Below, one piece after another: positions 7,423 through 14,577 of a stretch of 64,000 nt of DNA. A program made the position numbers and the translations under genes. Position 1 is the stretch's first letter, and every line of letters starts with the position of its first letter. The notes below the pieces were generated by a model. It saw only the letters and a list, made by a program, of their open reading frames with translations, was not told where the DNA came from and searched no databases. Source of the DNA: Streptomyces sp. APSN-46.1 (GTDB lineage: Bacteria > Actinomycetota > Actinomycetes > Streptomycetales > Streptomycetaceae); the NCBI RefSeq assembly GCF_022815725.1, contig NZ_JALGRF010000001.1, positions 124,001 through 188,000 on the forward strand. Direction: 5' to 3'.

Positions 7423-7428
7423 TAGCGT
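7400..7428 (+). promoter_or_regulatory. Sigma70-like promoter for the SDR pair
   Basis: TTGACA at 7400-7405 and TAGCGT at 7423-7428 are separated by 17 bp, close to the HrdB consensus. The expected transcript start is near 7435, leaving a leader of about 70 nt before the first reductase. It coincides with a terminator-like hairpin, so one of the two readings may be fortuitous. Confidence 0.5.
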
Positions 7429-7507
7429 CTCCTCAGCTGAAGCTACTAAGCGGTTGCTCACCTATCGGGCGCCGCTGTTCAGGATTCCAAGGGCGAGGAG
7501 ATCCAGC

Positions 7508-8269
7508 ATGTCCACCACCGAGCAGCGCGTCGCGATCGTGACCGGGGCGGCCCGGGGCATCGGCGCGGCCACCGCCGTACGCCTGGCCGCCGAAGGCCGC
7601 GCCGTCGCCGTACTCGACCTCGACGAGGCGGCCTGCAAGGACACCGTGGAGGCGATCACGGCGGCCGGCGGCACGGCCCTGGCGGTCGGCTGCGACGTCT
7701 CCGACGCCGCCCAGGTCGAGGCGGCCGTCGAGCGCGTCGCGAGCACGCTCGGCGCCCCGACCATCCTGGTCAACAACGCGGGTGTGCTGCGCGACAACCT
7801 CCTCTTCAAGATGAGCGAGAGTGACTGGGACACCGTCATGAACGTGCACCTGCGCGGCGCGTTCCTGATGTCGAGGGCGTGTCAGAAGTACATGGTGGAG
7901 GCCAAGTTCGGCCGCATCGTCAACCTCTCCAGCAGCTCGGCGCTGGGCAACCGCGGCCAGCTGAACTACTCCGCCGCCAAGGCGGGGCTCCAGGGCTTCA
8001 CCAAGACCCTGGCCATCGAGCTCGGCAAGTTCGGCGTCACCGCCAACGCCGTCGCCCCCGGCTTCATCGCCACCGAGATGACCGCCCAGACGGCCGCCCG
8101 CGTCGGGATGGGCTTCGAGGACTTCAAGGCCGCCGCCGCCACCCAGATCCCGGTCCAGCGCGTCGGCGCCCCGGACGACATCGCCAACGCCATCGCCTTC
8201 TTCACGGGCGAGGCCGCCGGCTTCGTCTCCGGCCAGGTCATGTACGTGGCCGGCGGCCCGCTCAACTGA
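7508..8269 (+). CDS. FabG-type short-chain dehydrogenase/reductase
   Basis: A 253-residue classical SDR most similar to 3-oxoacyl-ACP reductases. GAGGAG precedes the ATG at 7508 by a normal distance. TGAARGIG near residues 12-19 is the NAD(P)-binding loop, NNAG follows near 90, the catalytic Ser is in NLSSSSALG, and Tyr-x3-Lys is in NYSAAKAG. The C-terminus PDDIANAIAFF...GFVSGQVMYVAGG is the usual FabG ending. It would reduce a 3-keto acyl thioester or a related ketone with NADPH. It heads a two-gene unit with another SDR 28 bp downstream. A role in fatty acid degradation or a side pathway is as likely as in core synthesis, because no acyl-carrier genes are nearby. Confidence 0.85.
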   Translation: MSTTEQRVAIVTGAARGIGAATAVRLAAEGRAVAVLDLDEAACKDTVEAITAAGGTALAVGCDVSDAAQVEAAVERVASTLGAPTILVNNAGVLRDNLLFKMSESDWDTVMNVHLRGAFLMSRACQKYMVEAKFGRIVNLSSSSALGNRGQLNYSAAKAGLQGFTKTLAIELGKFGVTANAVAPGFIATEMTAQTAARVGMGFEDFKAAAATQIPVQRVGAPDDIANAIAFFTGEAAGFVSGQVMYVAGGPLN

Positions 8270-8297
8270 CGAGTTCACGAGAGGCAGGGCGTACGTC

Positions 8298-9080
8298 ATG
8301 ACGGACAGCAAGGAAAACGGCATCGACAGCGGCATCGACAGCGGCAAGGTCGCGCTGATCACCGGGGCGAGCCGGGGCATCGGCTACGGCATCGCCGAGG
8401 CGCTGGTCGCGCGCGGCGACCGGCTCTGCATCACCGGACGCAACGAGGAGGCCCTCAAGGAGGCCGTGGAGCGGCTCGGCGCGGACCGGGTGATCGGGGT
8501 CGCCGGCAAGGCGCACGACGAGGAGCACCAGGCCGTCGCCGTCGAGCGGACGATGGAGGCCTTCGGCCGCGTAGACTTCCTGATCAACAACGCGGGCACC
8601 AATCCGGTCTTCGGCCCGATCGCGGACCTGGACCTCGGTGTCGCCCGGAAGGTCTTCGAGACGAACGTGATCTCGGCGCTCGGGTTCGCCCAGCGCACCT
8701 GGCACGCCTGGCAGAAGGACAACGGCGGTGCGATCGTGAACATCGCCTCCATCGCCGGCGTCTCCGCCTCGCCCTTCATCGGCGCGTACGGGATGAGCAA
8801 GGCCGCCATGGTCAACCTCACCCTCCAGCTCGCCCACGAGATGGCGCCGGGCGTCCGGGTCAACGCGATCGCCCCGGCGGTGGTGAAGACCAAATTCGCG
8901 CAGGCGCTCTACGAAGGCCGCGAGCAGGAGGCCGCGGCGGCCTATCCGCTCGGCCGGCTCGGGACCCCGGAGGACATCGGCGGGGCTGCGGCATTTCTTA
9001 CATCCGCGCAAGCGGAATGGATCACCGGGCAAACTCTGGTCGTTGACGGCGGAATGTTCCTCAATGCCGGAGTCCACTGA
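8298..9080 (+). CDS. SDR family oxidoreductase
   Basis: A 260-residue classical short-chain dehydrogenase. The first 17 residues are a hydrophilic extension containing a GIDSGIDSG repeat. They are followed by the cofactor loop TGASRGIG, NNAG, catalytic Ser in NIASIAG, and Tyr-x3-Lys in AYGMSKAAM. The C-terminal GQTLVVDGGMF motif is typical of the family. The substrate is unknown. It is the second gene of a unit with the FabG-type reductase, and a very strong hairpin ends 44 bp after its stop, closing the transcription unit. Confidence 0.85.
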   Translation: MTDSKENGIDSGIDSGKVALITGASRGIGYGIAEALVARGDRLCITGRNEEALKEAVERLGADRVIGVAGKAHDEEHQAVAVERTMEAFGRVDFLINNAGTNPVFGPIADLDLGVARKVFETNVISALGFAQRTWHAWQKDNGGAIVNIASIAGVSASPFIGAYGMSKAAMVNLTLQLAHEMAPGVRVNAIAPAVVKTKFAQALYEGREQEAAAAYPLGRLGTPEDIGGAAAFLTSAQAEWITGQTLVVDGGMFLNAGVH

Positions 9081-9091
9081 CCGATAATCGG

Positions 9092-9124
9092 ACGCATTTG
9101 CCTCCCGAGGGGAGGCAAATGCGT
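9092..9124. terminator. Perfect 15-bp stem terminator after the SDR pair
   Basis: ACGCATTTGCCTCCC and GGGAGGCAAATGCGT form a perfect 15-bp stem closed by a 3-nt GAG loop. It lies 11 bp after the second SDR stop. No U-run follows, as is common for terminators in Streptomyces. Confidence 0.8.
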
Positions 9125-9232
9125 ACCTAATGCGCACGTAATCGGTCAAGTGCCTCACCAAACCTGCCCATTGGATTTGTCGTGCACTGCGGTAGGGTCT
9201 GCCGCACCCCTGGCTGATCGAGGAGCGTGCAC

Positions 9233-10816
9233 GTGTTCATCCGGACCAGATGCCTGCAGATCACTGCGGCCCTTGCGTCCATATCCCTGCTCGCCGGATG
9301 CGGCCTGCTTTCGGACGACAAGGGTGAAGCCGCCCAAAAGGTCGTTGTGGGCACCACCAGCGCCCCGAGCACCCTCGATCCCGCGGCCGCCTGGGACGGC
9401 TCCTGGGAGCTGTACCGGAACGTCTACCAGACCCTGCTGGCGTTCCCCACGGGCAGCACCAAGCCCCAGCCGGACGCCGCTCAGAGCTGCGAGTTCACGG
9501 ACACGGCGAACGAGTCGTACCGCTGCACCCTGAAGAAGGGCCTCAAGTTCTCCGACGGCGAGCCGCTCGACGCCAAGGCCGTCAAGCACTCCCTCGACCG
9601 GATCCGGACCATCGGGCACAAGCTCGGCCCCAAGGACCTCTTCGGCAGCCTGGACAAGATCGAGACCCCGGACGCGCTGACGGTCGTCTTCCACCTGAAG
9701 ACGCCGGACGCCACGTTCCCGTTCGTCCTCGGCTCGCCGGCCGCCTCCCTGGTCGCGCCCAAGGAGTACCCGGCCGACAAGGTGCGGGAGGACGGCAAGG
9801 TCGTCGGCTCCGGCCCGTACGTCCTCCAGTCGTACAAGGAGGGCAGCGAGGCGGTCCTCACGAAGAACGAGAGCTACGCCGGCTTCGCGAACCGGAAGAA
9901 CGACGCGGTGACCATCCGCTACTTCGCGGAGTCGAAGAAGATGGTCGCGGCCCTCAAGGCCAAGGAGATCGACGCGACCTACCGAGGCCTGTCCGCCTCG
10001 GAGATCAAGGACCTGCAGAGCCCCGACTCGCACAACGCGGGCGTCCAGGTCGTCGAGAACGTCGGCGCCGAGATCCGGTACCTGGTCTTCAACCCCCAGG
10101 ACCCGCAGGTCAACAAGCTGGCGGTGCGCCGCGCCATCGCCCAGGTCGTCGACCGGGGGGCCCTGGTCTCCAAGGTCTACCAGGGCACGGCCGAGCCGCT
10201 GTACTCCATGGTCCCCAAGGGCGTCGTGGGTCACAAGACGCCCTTCTTCGACGCCTACGGCCACGCGGACGTCGCCAAGGCCAAGAAGATCCTGAAGGAC
10301 GCCGGGATCACCCAGCCGGTGGAGCTGACCTTCTGGTACACCACCGACCGCTACGGTGCCTCCACCGCCGACGAGTTCACCGAGCTCAAGCGCCAGCTCG
10401 ACGAGAGCCTCCTCTTCAAGATCACCCTGCGCGGCCAGCCGTGGAAGGTCTTCCAGGAGGGCTACAAGAACGGCGAGTACCCGGTCTTCGGCCGAGGCTG
10501 GTTCCCCGACTTCCCGGACCCGGACAACTTCATCGCGCCGTTCGTCGGCAAGGAGAACGCGGTCGGCACCCCGTACGAGCCCACCGAGATCCTGACCGAG
10601 CTGCTGCCCAAGTCCCGCCGCGAGAGCGACCGGGCGGCCGGCGGCAAGGAGTTCGAGCAGGCGCAGGCGATCTTCGCCCAGGACGTCCGGCTGCTGCCGC
10701 TGTGGCAGGGCAAGCTCTACGTCGCCGCACGCGAGGACATCGCCGGCGCCGAGCGTGCGCTCGACCCGCAGACCGTCTTCCAGATGTGGGAGCTGTACCG
10801 CAAGACCAGCTGGTAG
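9233..10816 (+). CDS. Family-5 (peptide/nickel-type) solute-binding lipoprotein, orphan
   Basis: A 527-residue extracytoplasmic substrate-binding protein. AGGAG at 9221-9225 lies 7 nt before the GTG at 9233, which decides the start over the GTG at 9227. The N-terminus FIRTRCLQITAALASISLLAGC is a lipoprotein signal with lipobox LAGC. The mature protein has the SBP_bac_5 pattern: VVGTTSAPSTLDPA, YRNVYQTLLAFP, FSDGEPLDAKAVKHSLDRI and the C-terminal LPLWQGK...REDI. Family members bind oligopeptides, opines, nickel complexes or sugars for an ABC importer. No permease or ATPase gene is adjacent, so it either serves a distant transporter or acts alone. Confidence 0.9.
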   Translation: MFIRTRCLQITAALASISLLAGCGLLSDDKGEAAQKVVVGTTSAPSTLDPAAAWDGSWELYRNVYQTLLAFPTGSTKPQPDAAQSCEFTDTANESYRCTLKKGLKFSDGEPLDAKAVKHSLDRIRTIGHKLGPKDLFGSLDKIETPDALTVVFHLKTPDATFPFVLGSPAASLVAPKEYPADKVREDGKVVGSGPYVLQSYKEGSEAVLTKNESYAGFANRKNDAVTIRYFAESKKMVAALKAKEIDATYRGLSASEIKDLQSPDSHNAGVQVVENVGAEIRYLVFNPQDPQVNKLAVRRAIAQVVDRGALVSKVYQGTAEPLYSMVPKGVVGHKTPFFDAYGHADVAKAKKILKDAGITQPVELTFWYTTDRYGASTADEFTELKRQLDESLLFKITLRGQPWKVFQEGYKNGEYPVFGRGWFPDFPDPDNFIAPFVGKENAVGTPYEPTEILTELLPKSRRESDRAAGGKEFEQAQAIFAQDVRLLPLWQGKLYVAAREDIAGAERALDPQTVFQMWELYRKTSW

Positions 10817-10846
10817 CCGTGACGGCCGCGGTGGGCGGATGGGGCG

Positions 10847-10869
10847 TTGTCAGTGGCCCCCGGTAGGTT
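10847..10869 (+). promoter_or_regulatory. DNA-damage-type promoter (PafBC/RecA-independent motif) of ung
   Basis: TTGTCAGTG, eight bases, then TAGGTT. This is an exact match to TTGTCRGTG-N8-TAnnnT, the RecA-independent DNA-damage promoter described for mycobacteria and seen before actinobacterial recA genes. It lies 67 bp before the uracil-DNA glycosylase start. Confidence 0.8.
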
Positions 10870-10877
10870 CTGAGCAG

Positions 10878-10900
10878 TTGGCGCGACACGGTCGCGCCAA
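10878..10900 (+). promoter_or_regulatory. 5'-leader hairpin of ung
   Basis: TTGGCGCGAC and GTCGCGCCAA form a perfect 10-bp stem with a 3-nt loop. It begins about two bases after the predicted transcript start, so it would cap the 5' end of the mRNA. It may stabilise the message or be a DNA-binding dyad. Confidence 0.55.
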
Positions 10901-10935
10901 GTAGTTGGAAAGAACCTGTACCGGAGGTTGTAGAC

Positions 10936-11613
10936 GTGACCCAGATGCTGCCCGAGTCCTGGCTCCCCGCTCTCGGCGGGGAGCTGGAGCAGCCCTACTT
11001 CAAAGAGCTCATCGAGTTCGTAGAGAAGGAGCGGGCGAACGGGCCGGTCTACCCGCCCCGAGAGCAGGTCTTCGCCGCCCTGGAGGCCACGCCGTTCGAC
11101 AAGGTGAAGGTCCTGGTCCTCGGCCAGGACCCGTACCACGGCGCGGGCCAGGGCCACGGCCTGTGCTTCTCCGTGCGGCCCGGGGTCAAGACCCCGCCCT
11201 CGCTGCGCAACATCTACAAGGAGATGAAGGAGGAGCTCGGCCTCCCCATCCCGGACAACGGGTACCTGATGCCGTGGGCCGAGCAGGGCGTCCTGCTGCT
11301 CAACGCGGTCCTCACCGTCCGGGAGGCCGAGCCCAACTCGCACAAGGGCAAGGGCTGGGAGAAGTTCACCGACGCGGTGATCCGCGCGGTGTCCGGGCGC
11401 CCCGACCCGGCCGTCTTCGTGCTGTGGGGCGCCTACGCCCAGAAGAAGCTCCCGCTGATCGACGAGGAGCGGCACGTGGTCGTCAAGGGCGCCCACCCCT
11501 CGCCCCTGTCGGCCAAGAAGTTCTTCGGCTCCCGGCCCTTCACGCAGATCAACGAGGCCGTCGCCGCCCAGGGCCATGAGCCGATCGACTGGCGGATCCC
11601 GGACCTGGGCTGA
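10936..11613 (+). CDS. ung: Uracil-DNA glycosylase (family 1)
   Basis: A 225-residue enzyme that removes uracil from DNA to start base-excision repair. The water-activating motif GQDPYHG is at residues 63-69, CFSVRPGVKTPPSLRNIYKE binds uracil and the backbone, and HPSPLS near residue 186 is the DNA minor-groove loop with the catalytic His. GGAGGTTGTAGAC provides the ribosome-binding site for the GTG start. Length matches bacterial family-1 UNG. The upstream promoter has the damage-inducible form, so expression is probably raised by DNA damage. Streptomyces often carry two ung genes; I cannot tell which paralogue this is. Confidence 0.95.
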   Translation: MTQMLPESWLPALGGELEQPYFKELIEFVEKERANGPVYPPREQVFAALEATPFDKVKVLVLGQDPYHGAGQGHGLCFSVRPGVKTPPSLRNIYKEMKEELGLPIPDNGYLMPWAEQGVLLLNAVLTVREAEPNSHKGKGWEKFTDAVIRAVSGRPDPAVFVLWGAYAQKKLPLIDEERHVVVKGAHPSPLSAKKFFGSRPFTQINEAVAAQGHEPIDWRIPDLG

Positions 11614-11708
11614 CGCCCCACCGCGCCTCGGCGCCATTGCCGGTGCCTCCGGCTAGCGTGTTGATGATCAGACCGGAGCAGGTCTGGCGGAGCAAGCCGG
11701 AGGCCGCG

Positions 11709-12263
11709 GTGACGGAGCAGCAGGAGGCGTCGGAGGACGCCGTCATGACCAGGATCGGCCAGGCGGTCATCCTGCTGCACGCCGGGGACCGCGAAGAAGC
11801 CCGCAACCGGCTCGGTGAGATCTGGTCCGAGATCGGCGAGGAGGGCGACTCCCTCCACCGGTGCACGCTCGCGCACTACATGGCCGATGCCCAGGACGAC
11901 CCCGCCGAGGAACTGGCCTGGGATCTGCGGGCCCTCACCGCCGCCGACGGGCTGGGCCCCGCCGCCGCCATCCCGCCCACCCCGGGCCCGGGGGAGGGGC
12001 CACCCGCGCACCCCGCACCGCATCGGGCCGTCCGCGTGTTCTACCCCTCGCTGCACCTCAACCTCGCCGCCGACTACGTGAAGCTCCGCCGGCCCGAGGC
12101 CGCCCGGGTCCACCTCGCGCGGGCCCGCGAGGCCACCGGCGTGCTCGCCGACGACGGGTACGGGTACGGGAGCGGGGTGCGGGCCGCCATCGCCCGGCTG
12201 GAGCGACGGCTCGCGGCGGAACCGGGCGAGGGGCCCCACCCGTTCCCGGAGCAGCACCCGTAG
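11709..12263 (+). CDS. Conserved hypothetical, probably TPR-like helical protein
   Basis: A 184-residue protein of unknown function. The GTG at 11709 is chosen because CCGGAGG lies 5 nt upstream; the ORF is open to 11637. The N-terminal half reads as paired helices (MTRIGQAVILLHAGDREEAR, then LGEIWSEIGEEGDSLHRCTL) like a tetratricopeptide protein. A proline-rich linker near residue 80 precedes a second helical block (NLAADYVKLRRPEAARVHLA). The end is acidic and Pro-rich. No catalytic motif is visible. It follows ung on the same strand but has its own leader, so it need not be cotranscribed. Confidence 0.75.
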   Translation: MTEQQEASEDAVMTRIGQAVILLHAGDREEARNRLGEIWSEIGEEGDSLHRCTLAHYMADAQDDPAEELAWDLRALTAADGLGPAAAIPPTPGPGEGPPAHPAPHRAVRVFYPSLHLNLAADYVKLRRPEAARVHLARAREATGVLADDGYGYGSGVRAAIARLERRLAAEPGEGPHPFPEQHP

Positions 12264-12321
12264 GGGGCCGGGGCACGGATGGCCGTAGGCGGTCTCGCGG
12301 AAGCCGCTTGGCGGCGGGCGG

Positions 12322-12951
12322 TCAGTCCTCGTGCACGCCCGAGCAGATCCGGGCTTCCGGGCTGTCCGGGTGCCAGCGGCCGTGCCGCCGCCCCAGGGCG
12401 CAGACGTCGGCCGGCTGCACCGGCAGCTCCCGCATCAGTCGGCGCGGCACCTCCGGAGCCGGCTTCTTCCCTTGGTGCGCGCGGTCTCGGTGGCCCTCGC
12501 CCCCGGCGCCGCCGCGCCCTTCGGACGCCTCGGGACCACCGCGCCCGTCGGGACCACCGCGTCCCTCGTAGCCGTCGCGCCCGTCGTGCCCGCGTGCGCG
12601 CCCCGCCGCGCGCTCCGTGCCGGGGGCCGGCGGTACGGCCCCCTCCGCCCCGGTGGACGCCGCCGCCGCGGCGGCGCCCGTCCCGGCGCCTGAGGCGGCC
12701 GCGGACGCCTCAGGGTGCCCGGGCCGCTCCGGCGCCGCGTCCACGGCCTTCAGCGCCTCCAGGGCGGGCGCCTGGACGATCACCGGCGCGGCCCCCGGCC
12801 CGCCGCGCGGCTCGTGGTGCGGCGGCGCCCCCGAGGACGGGGCCCCCGCGGGCGGCATCGGAGCAGGGGGTACGTTCACACAACCGGAGACGGCCGAGAC
12901 GGCACAGGCGACTCCGAGCAGCAGCGTTGTCGTGGTTCGGGTTGGATGCAC
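12322..12951 (-). CDS. Putative low-complexity lipoprotein
   Basis: About 209 residues from a GTG at 12951. The N-terminus HPTRTTTTLLLGVACAVSAVSGC is a lipoprotein signal ending in lipobox VSGC. The middle (residues about 30-165) is low-complexity Pro/Ala/Gly then Gly/Arg/Asp/Glu-rich and likely disordered. The last 45 residues, with VQPADVCALGRRHGRWHPD and SPEARICSGVH, carry two cysteines and look like a small conserved domain that I believe recurs in Streptomyces lipoproteins. The start is uncertain because no good ribosome-binding site is seen. Function unknown; a tethered cell-surface role is inferred. Confidence 0.65.
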   Translation of the reverse strand: MHPTRTTTTLLLGVACAVSAVSGCVNVPPAPMPPAGAPSSGAPPHHEPRGGPGAAPVIVQAPALEALKAVDAAPERPGHPEASAAASGAGTGAAAAAASTGAEGAVPPAPGTERAAGRARGHDGRDGYEGRGGPDGRGGPEASEGRGGAGGEGHRDRAHQGKKPAPEVPRRLMRELPVQPADVCALGRRHGRWHPDSPEARICSGVHED

Positions 12952-13044
12952 TCGCGCAACTCTGCTGTGGAAGGACCCCGTTGCGAAAACCCGCGGCCGA
13001 TATTGCCCCCGCACGGGTGACGGCCGCCCGCAGGTGGACCTGTG

Positions 13045-13569
13045 TCAGTCGCCGGTGGAACCGTCGAGCTGCTCGCGCAGCAGATCCGCGTGGCCGTTGT
13101 GGCGCGCGTACTCCTCGATCATGTGCGTGTAGACCCAGCGAAGGCTGAACACCTCGCCGCGGTGGTGGCTCTCGGCCCGCGACTCCAGATCCAGGGAGCG
13201 GCCGGCCGCGGCCTGCCGGGCCAGTTCCACCTCGGTCTGCCAGACCCGCTCGGCGTCCGCCCAGGTGTCCTTGTCGCTGAAGTGGAAGTCGCCGTCCGGG
13301 TCTTCCCTCGTGCAGTACAGCTCGGGCAGCTCCTCGCCCAGCATGATCTCCCGGAACCAGTACCGCTCCACCTCCGCCATGTGCCGTATGAGCCCCAACA
13401 GGCTGAGTTCGGAAGGGGCGAGGACGGCACGGCGCAGCTGCTCGTCGCCGAGCCCCTCACATTTCCAGGCCAGGGTGCTGCGGTGGTAGTCGAGCCATCC
13501 GTCCAGCATGTCCCGCTCGTCGGCGGTGGTGGAGGGTTCGGTGCGGTGTGATCCGGAAGACGTGGTCAT
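13045..13569 (-). CDS. DinB-superfamily protein (DUF664 type)
   Basis: A 174-residue four-helix-bundle protein. MLDGWLDYHRSTLAWKCEGL near residue 21 and LLGLIRHMAEVERYWFREIM near 56 are the first helices with the metal-ligand His of DinB-like proteins, and YTHMIEEYARHNGHADLLRE near residue 148 supplies the other two histidines. The metal triad is therefore complete. Actinobacterial members are often mycothiol-dependent transferases or isomerases. The start is ambiguous among ATGs at 13569, 13572 and 13581. It is divergent from the Gfo/Idh/MocA gene. Confidence 0.85.
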   Translation of the reverse strand: MTTSSGSHRTEPSTTADERDMLDGWLDYHRSTLAWKCEGLGDEQLRRAVLAPSELSLLGLIRHMAEVERYWFREIMLGEELPELYCTREDPDGDFHFSDKDTWADAERVWQTEVELARQAAAGRSLDLESRAESHHRGEVFSLRWVYTHMIEEYARHNGHADLLREQLDGSTGD

Positions 13570-13656
13570 CATGACCCCCATCCTCGGCGACCCGGCCCCC
13601 CGCCACCAGGGATTAAGCTCCTGAAGTCCCCTATGGAACAACCCTGGAGGCTCCCG

Positions 13657-14577
13657 GTGAAGGTCGGCGTCATCGGACTCGGCGACATCGCCCAGAAGGC
13701 GTACCTGCCCGTCCTCACCACCCGCCCGGGGATCGAGCTGCACCTGCAGACCCGCACCCCCGCCACGCTGGAACGGATCGGCGGGATCCACCGCGTCCCG
13801 GCCGGACGGCTGCACACCGATCTGGACGGACTCCTCGCCGCGGGCCTCGACGCGGCCTTCGTGCACGCCCCCACCGACGCCCACCCCGCGATCGTGGAAC
13901 GGCTGTTGGAGGCCGGCGTACCGACGTACGTGGACAAGCCGCTCGCCTACGAGCTCGCCGACTCGCGGCGGCTGGTGGAACTGGCCGAGGAGCGCGGGGT
14001 CTCCCTCTTCGTCGGCTTCAACCGCCGTTACGCGCCCGGCTACGCGCAGTGCGCCGACCACCCGCGCGAGCTGATCGTGATGCAGAAGAACCGGGTCGGC
14101 CTGCCCGAGGACCCGCGCACCCTCGTCCTGGACGACTTCATCCACGTCGTCGACACCCTGCGCTTCCTGCTGCCCGGCGAGGCCGACCACATCGACGTAC
14201 GGGCCGTGGTGCGCGAGGGACTCATGCATCAGGTGGTGCTCCTGATGTCCGGCCGGGCCGGAGGGGGGTTCACCGCGCTCGGCATCATGAACCGGCTGTC
14301 CGGCTCCACCGAGGAGATCTTGGAGGTCTCCGGACAGGACACCAAACGGCAGGTCGTCAACCTGGCCGAGATCATCGACCACAAGGGCCAGCCGACCGTT
14401 CGGCGGCGCGGGGACTGGGTGCCGGTCGCCCGCCAGCGCGGCATCGAACAGGTCGTGGACGCCTTCCTGGAGTCGGTCGGCGCGGGCAGGACAGTCAGCG
14501 CCCGGGACGCGCTGCTCACCCACGAGTTGTGCGAGCGCGTGGTGCTGTCGGCTCTGGAGCAGGCCTCCCCGTCCTGA
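13657..14577 (+). CDS. Gfo/Idh/MocA family oxidoreductase
   Basis: A 306-residue NAD(P)-dependent dehydrogenase-like protein. GGAGG at 13646-13650 fixes the GTG at 13657, giving MKVGVIGLGDIAQKAYLPVL with the GxGxxx dinucleotide loop at residues 6-11. VDKPLAYEL near residue 92 is the EKP-type catalytic Lys motif, and FNRRYAPGY near 118 is the following conserved block. The C-terminal domain is the usual open beta sheet. Substrate unknown, probably a sugar or polyol derivative. Its last 62 bp overlap the convergent lnt gene tail-to-tail. Confidence 0.85.
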   Translation: MKVGVIGLGDIAQKAYLPVLTTRPGIELHLQTRTPATLERIGGIHRVPAGRLHTDLDGLLAAGLDAAFVHAPTDAHPAIVERLLEAGVPTYVDKPLAYELADSRRLVELAEERGVSLFVGFNRRYAPGYAQCADHPRELIVMQKNRVGLPEDPRTLVLDDFIHVVDTLRFLLPGEADHIDVRAVVREGLMHQVVLLMSGRAGGGFTALGIMNRLSGSTEEILEVSGQDTKRQVVNLAEIIDHKGQPTVRRRGDWVPVARQRGIEQVVDAFLESVGAGRTVSARDALLTHELCERVVLSALEQASPS

